9,494 nucleotides of DNA from Nitrososphaera sp. (GCA_022545875.1 JAKEIF010000050.1:1-9494); one strand, 5' to 3'; positions 1-6,902 are shown, counted from the first letter of the stretch. Numbers and translations: made by a program. The notes: generated from the sequence alone by a model not told the origin.

Positions 1-402
1 GTCGTTTTCGGACCAGACAATAAATACAATATCGTCTGTCGTAGCAATCCTCGGCTCGTCTCTAAGTACAAAACCTTCATCCAGATTCACAGGAGTGTTA
101 AACGTGCTATCAGAGTCTATTCTCGAGGCAAACTGCACATCAGATCCCGCGTTAGCTTCGCGCCATGCAATGAAAACTTCTCCATTCTCGCCTAATGCAA
201 TGACTGGATTATCAGATGGTGTTTCGGTATTACTAATGTTGGAAGTTTCTCCAAAAGTAACGGCGTAGCCTATGTCGAATGTATACATAGACATAGCAAT
301 TAGAAAAGCAACAACAAAACCGAAGAATAGCCTGCCCTTACCCGAAAGACAGATTGGCCTAGCATACTGGCTAACTAGATTTGCTACAAAAGTAGCATCC
401 AC
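1..402 (-). CDS. Exported beta-propeller-like repeat protein, 5' part, runs off left edge
   Basis: Read on the minus strand, this frame is open from a stop at 429-427 to the window edge. I chose the GTG at 402-400 because no ATG precedes the signal sequence; 134 codons are visible. Residues 15-24 are basic (ending SGKGR), followed by a hydrophobic core (25-42, LFFGFVVAFLIAMSMYTF) and a plausible cleavage after GYA at residue 47, so the product should be Sec-exported. The mature part shows two copies of a unit: NPVIALGENGEVFIAW (65-80) and EPRIATTDDIVFIVW (116-130), spaced about 50 residues apart. Pro-x-Ile-Ala followed by a Val-Phe-Ile-x-Trp strand is typical of sialidase/BNR-like propeller repeats common in Nitrososphaera exoproteins. 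The substrate is unknown. The next in-frame ATGs (294 and 288) would cut the signal peptide and are unlikely. Existence of the gene is well supported; the fold is an inference. Confidence 0.72.
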   Translation of the reverse strand, partial: MDATFVANLVSQYARPICLSGKGRLFFGFVVAFLIAMSMYTFDIGYAVTFGETSNISNTETPSDNPVIALGENGEVFIAWREANAGSDVQFASRIDSDSTFNTPVNLDEGFVLRDEPRIATTDDIVFIVWSEND

Positions 403-420
403 ATCTTCTCTTGTACTTGT

Positions 421-442
421 GTTATATTAAAATAATATAGTA
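421..442 (-). promoter_or_regulatory. Putative TATA region for the minus-strand exported repeat protein
   Basis: On the minus strand this stretch reads CTATATTATTTTAATATAAC, an AT-rich TATA-like block ending about 20 bases before the GTG at 402. The spacing would give a start of transcription very near the start codon, as expected for a leaderless or short-leader archaeal mRNA. The whole intergenic region is AT-rich, so the exact box is uncertain. Confidence 0.35.
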
Positions 443-478
443 ACTAAAATTCAATAATCGATAATGAATATGAGTTAA

Positions 479-491
479 TTTTTAAATTTTT
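479..491 (+). promoter_or_regulatory. Putative TATA box for the metalloprotease gene
   Basis: The run TTTTTAAATTTTT sits about 70 bases before the ATG at 558. With the usual archaeal distance of about 25 bases from TATA to transcription start, the mRNA would carry a leader of roughly 45 bases. That leader contains AAAAAGGATAAG (514-525), which is too far from the ATG to act as a ribosome binding site. No SD motif lies at normal spacing before 558. The AT-rich surroundings make the assignment weak. Confidence 0.35.
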
Positions 492-557
492 CCTTTCTAA
501 TATTGATTTCTCAAAAAGGATAAGTAATAGTCAATCTACAGACGCATTATCTAGAGT

Positions 558-3500
558 ATGCACACAGAAAAAAGATCCTTACTCTCAAGCTTCTTGATGG
601 CAATATTGACTATTAGCGTAATTTCGACCATTCAGACTTTGAACCAAGGAACATTGTTGCCTGTTGCCGCTGCGGATCAAGAAATTGAAATCAGAACTTT
701 GTTGGAAGCGGATAGGAAAATCGTTTATCTTACCGCGGAGCGTGCAGAATCCATACAGATCAAGGTGCGGAATGGAACAGCTATTATTGCGCACGAAGGT
801 TTGGATTATCTACCTCAAGGGATCTCGATTACACCAAAGAGCGCTACTGCCGACCAGTATGTAATACACATTGGCAAGAAAATCAAAGTATCGGCCGAAC
901 AGTTGCCCGTGACATACGGGTTAGATTTCTATGATCCAGTTCAGTCGACTGAGGCAGCAAGAATATTGTTAGTTATAGATGGAATTGATGCGTCAAGCAG
1001 AAGTGCTCCGAGCCTGCAGTTTGATAAGCAGACGTACTCAAGAGGAGAGCTGGCTACGCTGGTTGCAAAAGATCCACATATCGATTGTATTGTACCAGAT
1101 ATGCTCCCTGATGGCAAGTTGCTGGGTGTGCAACTCACTTTCAATGATAATCCAATGTCTCCTCTTAATCTCCCGAGAGACATAAATAGCAACAACGAAT
1201 TCAGGTCGTCATTTATAGTCCCTGACGGAACTGGAAGGTTAGAGGCAAGTTACAAGCCCGCGAGCAGTTGTGTATATCCAGCCGAATCCAGCACACCATC
1301 TGCTTTGGCAAATATTGTTGATGCAAAGATATCCTTCGACATGGACAATTACGCTTATCAAGACACCGCAACATTGACCGTGATCGACGGTACGGGTGAA
1401 GCTAAGCCGATAGAAATCAGAGCAACCAAAATAGTTGACGGATCGGAAGTGCCTGTAGATGTTGATAGTGACTTTAGATCCGTTATCCCAGACACCGGAC
1501 CAATATCGAATACTTTTACGAAAACCGTGCGGCTAGATGAAGTTCTTGCTCCAGACATTTTTGCAGACGGTGCCTTTTCAACCATAACAGCGACATATGG
1601 TGATGTCGATGGCGCGCAGGATGTTGCAACTATATTGCCGGAACGCAAAACGTCCGTGATAATACCGGAAGGAAGGTCTTCGTTCTTCACGAATGATACA
1701 GCCTCATTCGAAATGCTATATCCACAATGGAATACGAACCCCTTGGCATTCGATAGGAATTATCTCACATTATGTACCTATAGCACTGACTCAGGAAATA
1801 AGATCGATGGCGGACGAACAGTGATAACATTAGCGGAAACGGGATACAATACAGGAATTTTTGTGAATAGCTACCACATGGCATTTATCAACCCAGACTT
1901 TGACATTACCCTGATACCGCCCGCAGATCGAGAACTTTTTGCAAATTCTACTCTAAAAGTGCTGCCGACTAGTTCTTCAACCTTAGTTTCAAAGATGGGA
2001 AACGTTCTTGAATGCCCTGCGTCTATCCCGCCCGAATCACCGTTAGAGCGTGTTGTGATCGTCCAGCCATCCGTCAAAAGCGATCCCGATGAAGAGGGAA
2101 GAGGTCAGAATATCGGAGCAGTTGCACATACCGATCCGCCGTTATTTTCTGTTTCGCAAGTAAGCTGCAATCAATACAATTACGGACCAGACGAAGACGG
2201 TGATGGCATATGTGACAATTGGGAGACGACAAGTGGTCTAAAGGTCTACTACCCCGCTGGCGGGAATTCGTGGACCCTAAGCTATACGAATGACCCGGCT
2301 CCTAAACCCAATCACGTTGATATTTTTGTAGAGATGGACTATGTGAACAACGTCAATATCGCGGGGTGCAACGATGGGCGTTCATCAAATATCGGGAATA
2401 ATTACAAACCAAATACAGCTGCTATGAACAATGTCGAGGCGGCTTTCCGTGGCGCACCTGTATATAATCCAGGCGCGTATGGTGTGGAACTGCATATCTA
2501 CATCGATGATGCCGTCAACAGCGGCGTTTGTTGGGAATCAGTTAGTATTTGGGGAGAAGATGCCGCCAATCCTGGCGTAATTACATTTGACGAGATAAAA
2601 AAAGCTCAATTTGGGAAAGATGACAGCGAACGAATGACTACCAACAAGGGTAAGGCAAAATTCCAGGTTTTCCATTACGGATTATCTATTCCTAGACAAG
2701 TACAGGACATGGCTTCTTCAGGCGTTGCTGAGCAGCTGGGAAATGATTTTGTGGTTTCTCTCGGCGCGTCAGGAATAGGATGGTCTGATGCAAATATGGG
2801 AGGGACCATTATGCATGAACTTGGGCATAACCTTGGGCTTTACCACGGCGGACCCGATGTAGCAGGGAATGACTATAACGTAAACTGCAAGCCGAACTAT
2901 CCTAGTGTAATGACCTATGTGCGACAGTTGACTAATGCATATTCGAACACGACGTTGAAGTATTCTGATGATATTCTTTCCCCGAGTGCAATCTCTCGTG
3001 TATCTCCTAATGAGGAGAACGTCTTAAAGCTCACCGCCTCATCTTGGATGAGTCTAATAGAACTTGTGTGGGGCATAGACCCAGGTTCTTCGGGAGGACC
3101 AATTACGATTCTAAGTGGCGACTCTACCGAGACCCCATCGGTATCAGGAGATGTATACAAGACATTATCGGATGTCGACTGGGACGGGGACGGTAGTATT
3201 GCTAGCGGCTCGATACCAGGAGGGAATATAGCCAATCTCGGTATAAGCGGATGCTCTGGAGCCGACACTGACAACATGATCTCCGGCGCGGATGACTGGG
3301 ACAATCTGCAGTACAATTTCAGATCACTTAATCCCGATGCCTTTGAGACGGGCTTTGGCGACCGTCAGTACTTCCCTCTTGAAATCAATACCACGATCGT
3401 GACAGAGATTAGAGCAAAAGCAGTTAACACCACCGACCTTCTAATATCAAGCATATCCGATGCCGCATTTGAGGAAGACAATTCATGCTCAGACTCAGGA

Positions 3501-5213
3501 TTCGACTTCGCTGATGGAACCAGTTTCGATATAGAAGAAATTATCACGCTAATCTTGACAGACGCCGGTTCAAACATCGAAAGTAATACAGAGGATGAAC
3601 TCAAAGTCAAGATTACTTCATCATCTGATCTCGTCGGATTCGATCTAATACTGGAAGAAACGGGCACTTCCACCGGTGTCTTTGAGGAAGAATTCCTAAT
3701 TACAGCTTCTATGAACACGACTGGTGAAGAGATCACAGTACAGGATGGTGACAAAGTTATTTTGGAGTACACGGATATGTGTTCTGTTGGTCCTACAGAG
3801 ATTGGCTCCGATTTTCGAGTGACTTTCATCGTAGGGGGAACCGATGCTGATGTGGTTGTTGAGGAAATTAGAACAGTCCCTGATAAGGTGAGCTCAGAAT
3901 TCCATAACAAGCTAGTGAATGGTTCTAGGCTGGACACTCAGGTGTATCTACAGAGCAGTATCTCCAATGCTACGCTTCTCGAATTGGTGGAACGACATGA
4001 CTTGGAGACAGCTGAACGCGAACTCTTAGCCATGAGAAAGTACATTGACGGTTCCGCCGGCGGAAACAAGACTGATGACTTGTTGAAAGAAGAAGGGGAA
4101 GCGATAAGGGCACGCCAGTTTCTAGATAACCTGCTCGCGTCCTTTATCGAGGCTAACCTCACAGATAGCAACCGAAAGAGTTTCAATGTCACATCACATG
4201 ACTTTGATTGCACCACTGATACTCAGACTTTTGAGCCTTGTAGAATTAGCGGTCATTCAGATAGCTTAACTTCGACCGCAGATACTTTCAAGGTTGAGCC
4301 TAGCAAGAAGAGATTATCTCTGGATCTGGCGGGACAAGGCGATGTAACCCTTGAGATTCCGACTCAACTTACATTGAATGGTACTCTTTCCCATGTTAGA
4401 TCTTATGTCCACGGCGGTAGCTATCATTTTAACAAGATAAGTAGTAATGGTTCAGGATCTACATTCCTCATCGAAGACCTCTCGCTACACCCGCGATATA
4501 TTGCATTGTTCTATGGGCCTGAACTCGTTTCGGCAACGCCGATAACTGTTATGAATTCATCAGGAATGCCGGTGACGACACTGTTCGTAGGCGAACAGGC
4601 CGAACTTTCTACAATCCTAACAAACTATGGCGGTTGGACACAGAATTTCGCAGCATTTATAGAAGTTAGAGACTCCTCTGGGGTAACAACCTTCTTAGGA
4701 TACCAGAACGGCAACATTACCGCCGATGGTCTTGGCCCCATGAGTCAGTCTTGGAAACCTGAGGAGCGAGGGGCCTATACACTAAGGGTCTTTGTCATAG
4801 ATGACTTCATTAGCCCAGAAGTGCTTTCCCTGGTTCGAGAGATTACTATCGAGGTGAAAGAGAAGCCGATCGTGTCCACCCGATTTAAGAGCTATGAAAT
4901 AGGAGATGCGATAACAGTCACGGTTGTGGATTCTGGAGCGAACGTGGATCCCTCAAGCATAGACGACATAAGCGCCCAGGTTCTCTCTAACTTGACCAAC
5001 GATGTAAAATCATTTACGGCAAGTGAATTAACTCCTGATTCGGGAGTATTCCGTTTCGATTTCGTGACCTCAACTAACGCTACTGGTCTTCAGATTCAGG
5101 TAATGGAAGGCGATGTAGTCACAATCAAGTACCTTGCTGAGGGTAGAGAGTATATTCGAATGGTGAGGATCCAACAAGATATGTTACCACTTTCCGACGC
5201 ACTTAACCAATAA
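558..5213 (+). CDS. Secreted multidomain metzincin-like zinc metalloprotease with beta-sandwich modules
   Basis: A 1551-residue exported protein. ATG 558 is the first possible start, since an in-frame TAG lies at 552-554. Residues 1-39 form a signal peptide (HTEKR n-region, hydrophobic 8-25, VAA/AD cleavage). N-terminal beta-sandwich modules start near 155 (FDKQTYSRGELATL), 260 (FDMDNYAYQDTATL) and 374; the third carries ETGYNTGIF (427-435). A Ca-binding DEDGDGICDNWE (545-556, thrombospondin type 3-like spacing) leads into the peptidase domain (about 575-830). HELGHNLGLYH (753-763) supplies three zinc His and the catalytic Glu754; SVMT (783-786, Met785) is the Met-turn 22 residues later, as in metzincins. 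A second acidic DVDWDGDG lies at 872-879. Further modules follow: ETGTSTGVF (1034-1042) with QDGDKV (1062-1067), a helical stretch (about 1137-1205), a CARDB/Ig-like domain (about 1326-1437), and a last module (1446-1535) with TPDSGVF. There is no C-terminal membrane anchor. Substrate unknown; probably a Ca- and Zn-dependent exoprotease at the cell surface. Confidence 0.9.
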   Translation: MHTEKRSLLSSFLMAILTISVISTIQTLNQGTLLPVAAADQEIEIRTLLEADRKIVYLTAERAESIQIKVRNGTAIIAHEGLDYLPQGISITPKSATADQYVIHIGKKIKVSAEQLPVTYGLDFYDPVQSTEAARILLVIDGIDASSRSAPSLQFDKQTYSRGELATLVAKDPHIDCIVPDMLPDGKLLGVQLTFNDNPMSPLNLPRDINSNNEFRSSFIVPDGTGRLEASYKPASSCVYPAESSTPSALANIVDAKISFDMDNYAYQDTATLTVIDGTGEAKPIEIRATKIVDGSEVPVDVDSDFRSVIPDTGPISNTFTKTVRLDEVLAPDIFADGAFSTITATYGDVDGAQDVATILPERKTSVIIPEGRSSFFTNDTASFEMLYPQWNTNPLAFDRNYLTLCTYSTDSGNKIDGGRTVITLAETGYNTGIFVNSYHMAFINPDFDITLIPPADRELFANSTLKVLPTSSSTLVSKMGNVLECPASIPPESPLERVVIVQPSVKSDPDEEGRGQNIGAVAHTDPPLFSVSQVSCNQYNYGPDEDGDGICDNWETTSGLKVYYPAGGNSWTLSYTNDPAPKPNHVDIFVEMDYVNNVNIAGCNDGRSSNIGNNYKPNTAAMNNVEAAFRGAPVYNPGAYGVELHIYIDDAVNSGVCWESVSIWGEDAANPGVITFDEIKKAQFGKDDSERMTTNKGKAKFQVFHYGLSIPRQVQDMASSGVAEQLGNDFVVSLGASGIGWSDANMGGTIMHELGHNLGLYHGGPDVAGNDYNVNCKPNYPSVMTYVRQLTNAYSNTTLKYSDDILSPSAISRVSPNEENVLKLTASSWMSLIELVWGIDPGSSGGPITILSGDSTETPSVSGDVYKTLSDVDWDGDGSIASGSIPGGNIANLGISGCSGADTDNMISGADDWDNLQYNFRSLNPDAFETGFGDRQYFPLEINTTIVTEIRAKAVNTTDLLISSISDAAFEEDNSCSDSGFDFADGTSFDIEEIITLILTDAGSNIESNTEDELKVKITSSSDLVGFDLILEETGTSTGVFEEEFLITASMNTTGEEITVQDGDKVILEYTDMCSVGPTEIGSDFRVTFIVGGTDADVVVEEIRTVPDKVSSEFHNKLVNGSRLDTQVYLQSSISNATLLELVERHDLETAERELLAMRKYIDGSAGGNKTDDLLKEEGEAIRARQFLDNLLASFIEANLTDSNRKSFNVTSHDFDCTTDTQTFEPCRISGHSDSLTSTADTFKVEPSKKRLSLDLAGQGDVTLEIPTQLTLNGTLSHVRSYVHGGSYHFNKISSNGSGSTFLIEDLSLHPRYIALFYGPELVSATPITVMNSSGMPVTTLFVGEQAELSTILTNYGGWTQNFAAFIEVRDSSGVTTFLGYQNGNITADGLGPMSQSWKPEERGAYTLRVFVIDDFISPEVLSLVREITIEVKEKPIVSTRFKSYEIGDAITVTVVDSGANVDPSSIDDISAQVLSNLTNDVKSFTASELTPDSGVFRFDFVTSTNATGLQIQVMEGDVVTIKYLAEGREYIRMVRIQQDMLPLSDALNQ
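2814..2912 (+). other. Zinc-protease active site: HExxHxxGxxH and Met-turn
   Basis: Codons for His753, Glu754, His757 and His763 give the extended metzincin zinc signature HExxHxxGxxH; SVMT with Met785 is the expected Met-turn. The order GGTIMHELGH then CKPNYPSVMTY matches a group of bacterial and archaeal secreted proteases that also carry an upstream VDIFVEMDY strand, present here just after the Ca-binding motif. All catalytic positions are intact, so the enzyme should be active. Confidence 0.88.
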
Positions 5214-5218
5214 TCCAA

Positions 5219-5238
5219 GGACACAGCGAGTGCTGTCC
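5219..5238. terminator. Candidate hairpin after the metalloprotease gene
   Basis: GGAC (5219-5222) pairs with GTCC (5235-5238), and AGC (5225-5227) with GCT (5232-5234), leaving a two-base bulge and a GAGT loop. It begins six bases after the TAA. A weaker ATATC/GATAT pairing follows at 5240-5253, then a T-rich patch at 5255-5264. There is no clean U tract directly after the main stem, so a terminator role is only plausible. The hairpin could also end transcripts arriving from the minus-strand zinc-finger gene. Confidence 0.35.
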
Positions 5239-5335
5239 GATATCATGTGATATATTGATTTTGTAGCCAAATCTGGAATGCAGCGTCTAGATACTAATTT
5301 CGGGTAAGTCGGGAATCAACACTAGGCTGCAGAAT

Positions 5336-5515
5336 CTAGAAAATTTCTTCGTCTTTTCTCGTTCCGCCAAGGCCTGTCTTGATAGTGGCTGCGCATTCCA
5401 GGCATGCACTCTTTGAGAATGGAAAATCCTTTGTGTCTTTCTTGCATACGGGCCTGTTGCATTCAGAGCAATTCATAGTGGCCATTCGTATGTTGCAGAT
5501 GTAGCAAAGGGTCAT
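5336..5515 (-). CDS. Small zinc-finger protein, 59 aa
   Basis: Minus-strand ATG at 5515-5513 and TAG at 5338-5336 encode 59 residues starting MTLCYICNIRMATMNCSECN. Seven Cys residues are arranged C4-x2-C7, C16-x2-C19-x4-C24 and C38-x2-C41, enough for two zinc sites of the zinc-ribbon, treble-clef or B-box type. The tail is short and charged (TRKDEEIF). An in-frame TAG at 5536-5534 with no other start between fixes the ATG. It is divergent from the methyltransferase gene, with 83 bases between the two starts. Such one-domain zinc fingers are frequent in archaea; they may bind nucleic acid or protein partners, but the role here is unknown. Strict CxxC spacing in a sub-100-codon frame argues against a chance ORF. 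Confidence 0.72.
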   Translation of the reverse strand: MTLCYICNIRMATMNCSECNRPVCKKDTKDFPFSKSACLECAATIKTGLGGTRKDEEIF

Positions 5516-5539
5516 GGTAGAATATCGCCATGTCTAGCG

Positions 5540-5546
5540 TAAAAGT
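5540..5546 (-). promoter_or_regulatory. Putative TATA box for the 59-aa zinc-finger gene
   Basis: The minus strand reads ACTTTTA, 25-31 bases upstream of the ATG at 5515. That distance fits a leaderless archaeal transcript. The box is a weak match and no clear BRE precedes it. Confidence 0.35.
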
Positions 5547-5566
5547 CTATTGCCGATCCGATATCG

Positions 5567-5573
5567 TTAAATC
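5567..5573 (+). promoter_or_regulatory. Putative TATA box for the methyltransferase gene
   Basis: TTAAATC, preceded by CCGATATCG, lies 26 bases before ATG 5599. Transcription would therefore start at or next to the start codon, giving a leaderless mRNA. No Shine-Dalgarno motif is present before 5599, which agrees with this. An ATG-TAA pair sits at 5593-5598, immediately before the true start. Confidence 0.4.
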
Positions 5574-5598
5574 AGCTCAATCAAAATCTCTGATGTAA

Positions 5599-6741
5599 AT
5601 GGCAGAGCGCGGATACATCTTTGCGTGCACCGCCAAAAGTGAAAAGGAATGCTTTGACCGCATGCTCTTTGCCACAGGGAAACTGTATGGCGAGAACGTT
5701 CTTAATGTAAGGAAAGGTGACCCGCTGTTCCTCTTCAACCTAGATTCAGACACACTCTATGGCACCTTCAGGGCAAAATCCGACGGTGCAAGAGATCTCG
5801 TTGCTGAGGCTTGGAAAGGAAGGTACCCGTATCAAGTACACGTTCAAAGAAACGGCAAGATATCCTCGATAAAGGGAGCAAAGAAAATCATTTCTGCGCT
5901 GGGTCCGAGCTGGCACGATCCCTTGCCTGCGGATCAGGCACTTATCCTGTCGAAATATATTGAAAATCCGGATGCAGCTTTGCTCGATACCATCGAGCGT
6001 CGCGCTGAAAACGACAAGCCGCGGCTTTCATCCACAACTCTTTGGGATTACCCCCGACAGAGCTATGGTATAACGCCGAAAGGAAGCAACAAGTACGCAG
6101 GCGTTACTCCCGCCTTTGTAATATACAACATGGTAAAGCGATATACAGAGCCCGGAGACACCGTGCTAGACCCGATGGCCGGGAGCGGCACGACCATTGA
6201 CGTGTGCAAGGAAGAAGGTAGGAGGGTTGTCGCCTTTGATGTCTCACCTACACGCCCAGATATCAAGCGAAATGATGCTCGCAAGTTGCCCCTTGACGAC
6301 AAAAGTGTTGACATGATCTTTATCGACTCGCCTTACGGTGACAACATCGACTATAACGATCAGCCCGCCAACATAGGCAAGCTCTCCGCAGAATCCGAGG
6401 AATTCTACGAAGCGCTTGATACGGTAATCAGCGAATGCAGCCGCGTCTTAAAACCGGGCAAGGTCATTGGCTGGCTCATAGGAGACCAGTGGGTCAAAAA
6501 GAAATTCACGCCCGTGGGATTTCGCATCTACGGTCAATTATCCAACCGTTTCGAAACAGTTGACATCATCTCTGTCGTAAGGAGAAGCCAGGCGTCAAAT
6601 ACCGGGATCTGGCATAACAGGGCTCTCCGCTTCAACTTTTACCTGCGTGGTTTCAAGTACTTGTTCATAATGAGAAAGCCTCTCGAGACAAGCAATGACG
6701 GTAAAGAGAGAAAAGTCAGCTGGGCGCGATATAAGCGCTAG
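5599..6741 (+). CDS. DCD-like domain fused to N6/N4-type DNA (or RNA) amino-methyltransferase
   Basis: A 380-residue cytoplasmic protein with two parts. Residues 5-118 resemble the DCD (Development and Cell Death) domain of the PUA-like superfamily: GYIFACTAKSEKECFDRMLF (5-24), LFLFN (43-47), LYGTF.AKS (53-61), AWKGRYPYQVHV (71-82) and DPLPADQ (107-113) follow the order of the LFL, PAQV and PLxE landmarks of plant DCD. Residues about 144-365 form a SAM-dependent methyltransferase: WDYPRQSYG (149-157), GVTPAFVIYNMV (168-179), motif I LDPMAGSGTT (190-199), motif II acidic D214, NDARKLP (221-227), and motif IV catalytic DSPYGD (243-248). Motif I precedes motif IV, unlike beta-class enzymes, where this type of motif I is C-terminal. 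The C-terminal SNTGIWHNRA and FNFYLRGFKYLFIM belong to the same family. No THUMP domain is present, so Trm11 is unlikely. No restriction enzyme lies nearby; it is probably an orphan base methyltransferase. Target base and site are unknown. Confidence 0.85.
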   Translation: MAERGYIFACTAKSEKECFDRMLFATGKLYGENVLNVRKGDPLFLFNLDSDTLYGTFRAKSDGARDLVAEAWKGRYPYQVHVQRNGKISSIKGAKKIISALGPSWHDPLPADQALILSKYIENPDAALLDTIERRAENDKPRLSSTTLWDYPRQSYGITPKGSNKYAGVTPAFVIYNMVKRYTEPGDTVLDPMAGSGTTIDVCKEEGRRVVAFDVSPTRPDIKRNDARKLPLDDKSVDMIFIDSPYGDNIDYNDQPANIGKLSAESEEFYEALDTVISECSRVLKPGKVIGWLIGDQWVKKKFTPVGFRIYGQLSNRFETVDIISVVRRSQASNTGIWHNRALRFNFYLRGFKYLFIMRKPLETSNDGKERKVSWARYKR

Positions 6742-6872
6742 TCGTCTGGCTTGTGGCTTAGCATCTGCTGTGCGTCTTCGCGCTTGCAGCAGTCGCAGTC
6801 CATATTGATGCAGTCCTGCCTGAGCTCATGCGAGCATTGAGTGCAGATGCAAGTGATTACAGCAGTTGACAT
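6738..6872 (-). CDS. Small Cys-rich probable zinc-binding protein, 44 aa
   Basis: Minus-strand ATG 6872-6870 to TAG 6740-6738 encodes 44 residues with CICTQC near the start (C9, C11, C14), C22, then CDCC (C27, C29, C30), followed by a polar tail KREDAQQMLSHKPDD. Seven Cys in 22 residues suggest zinc or another metal cofactor. The frame is open further upstream to an ATG at 7043 (101 aa), but that extension is compositionally unlike a protein core and would overlap the next gene's upstream region, so I prefer the internal start. The last four bases (CTAG) are shared with the stop codon of the convergent methyltransferase gene. Function unknown. Small Cys-rich proteins of this sort are common in Nitrososphaerota. 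Confidence 0.6.
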   Translation of the reverse strand: MSTAVITCICTQCSHELRQDCINMDCDCCKREDAQQMLSHKPDD

Positions 6873-6902
6873 AAAATTCAATGGCCACGATCGTTGATAA
6901 TG

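Noticed and set aside
3365..3937. 190-codon minus-strand frame inside the metalloprotease gene
   Set aside because: Low-complexity Ser/Val/Thr-rich shadow of a strongly supported plus-strand gene. The same applies to the other opposite-strand frames within 558-5213 and 7084-9036.
5240..5253. ATATC/GATAT hairpin as the main terminator of the protease gene
   Set aside because: Five A/T-rich pairs only; too weak alone, so it is mentioned only with the GGAC/GTCC hairpin.
5599..6741. Calling the methyltransferase Trm11/TrmG10 tRNA methyltransferase
   Set aside because: There is no THUMP domain; the N-terminus is DCD-like and the catalytic motif is DSPYGD.
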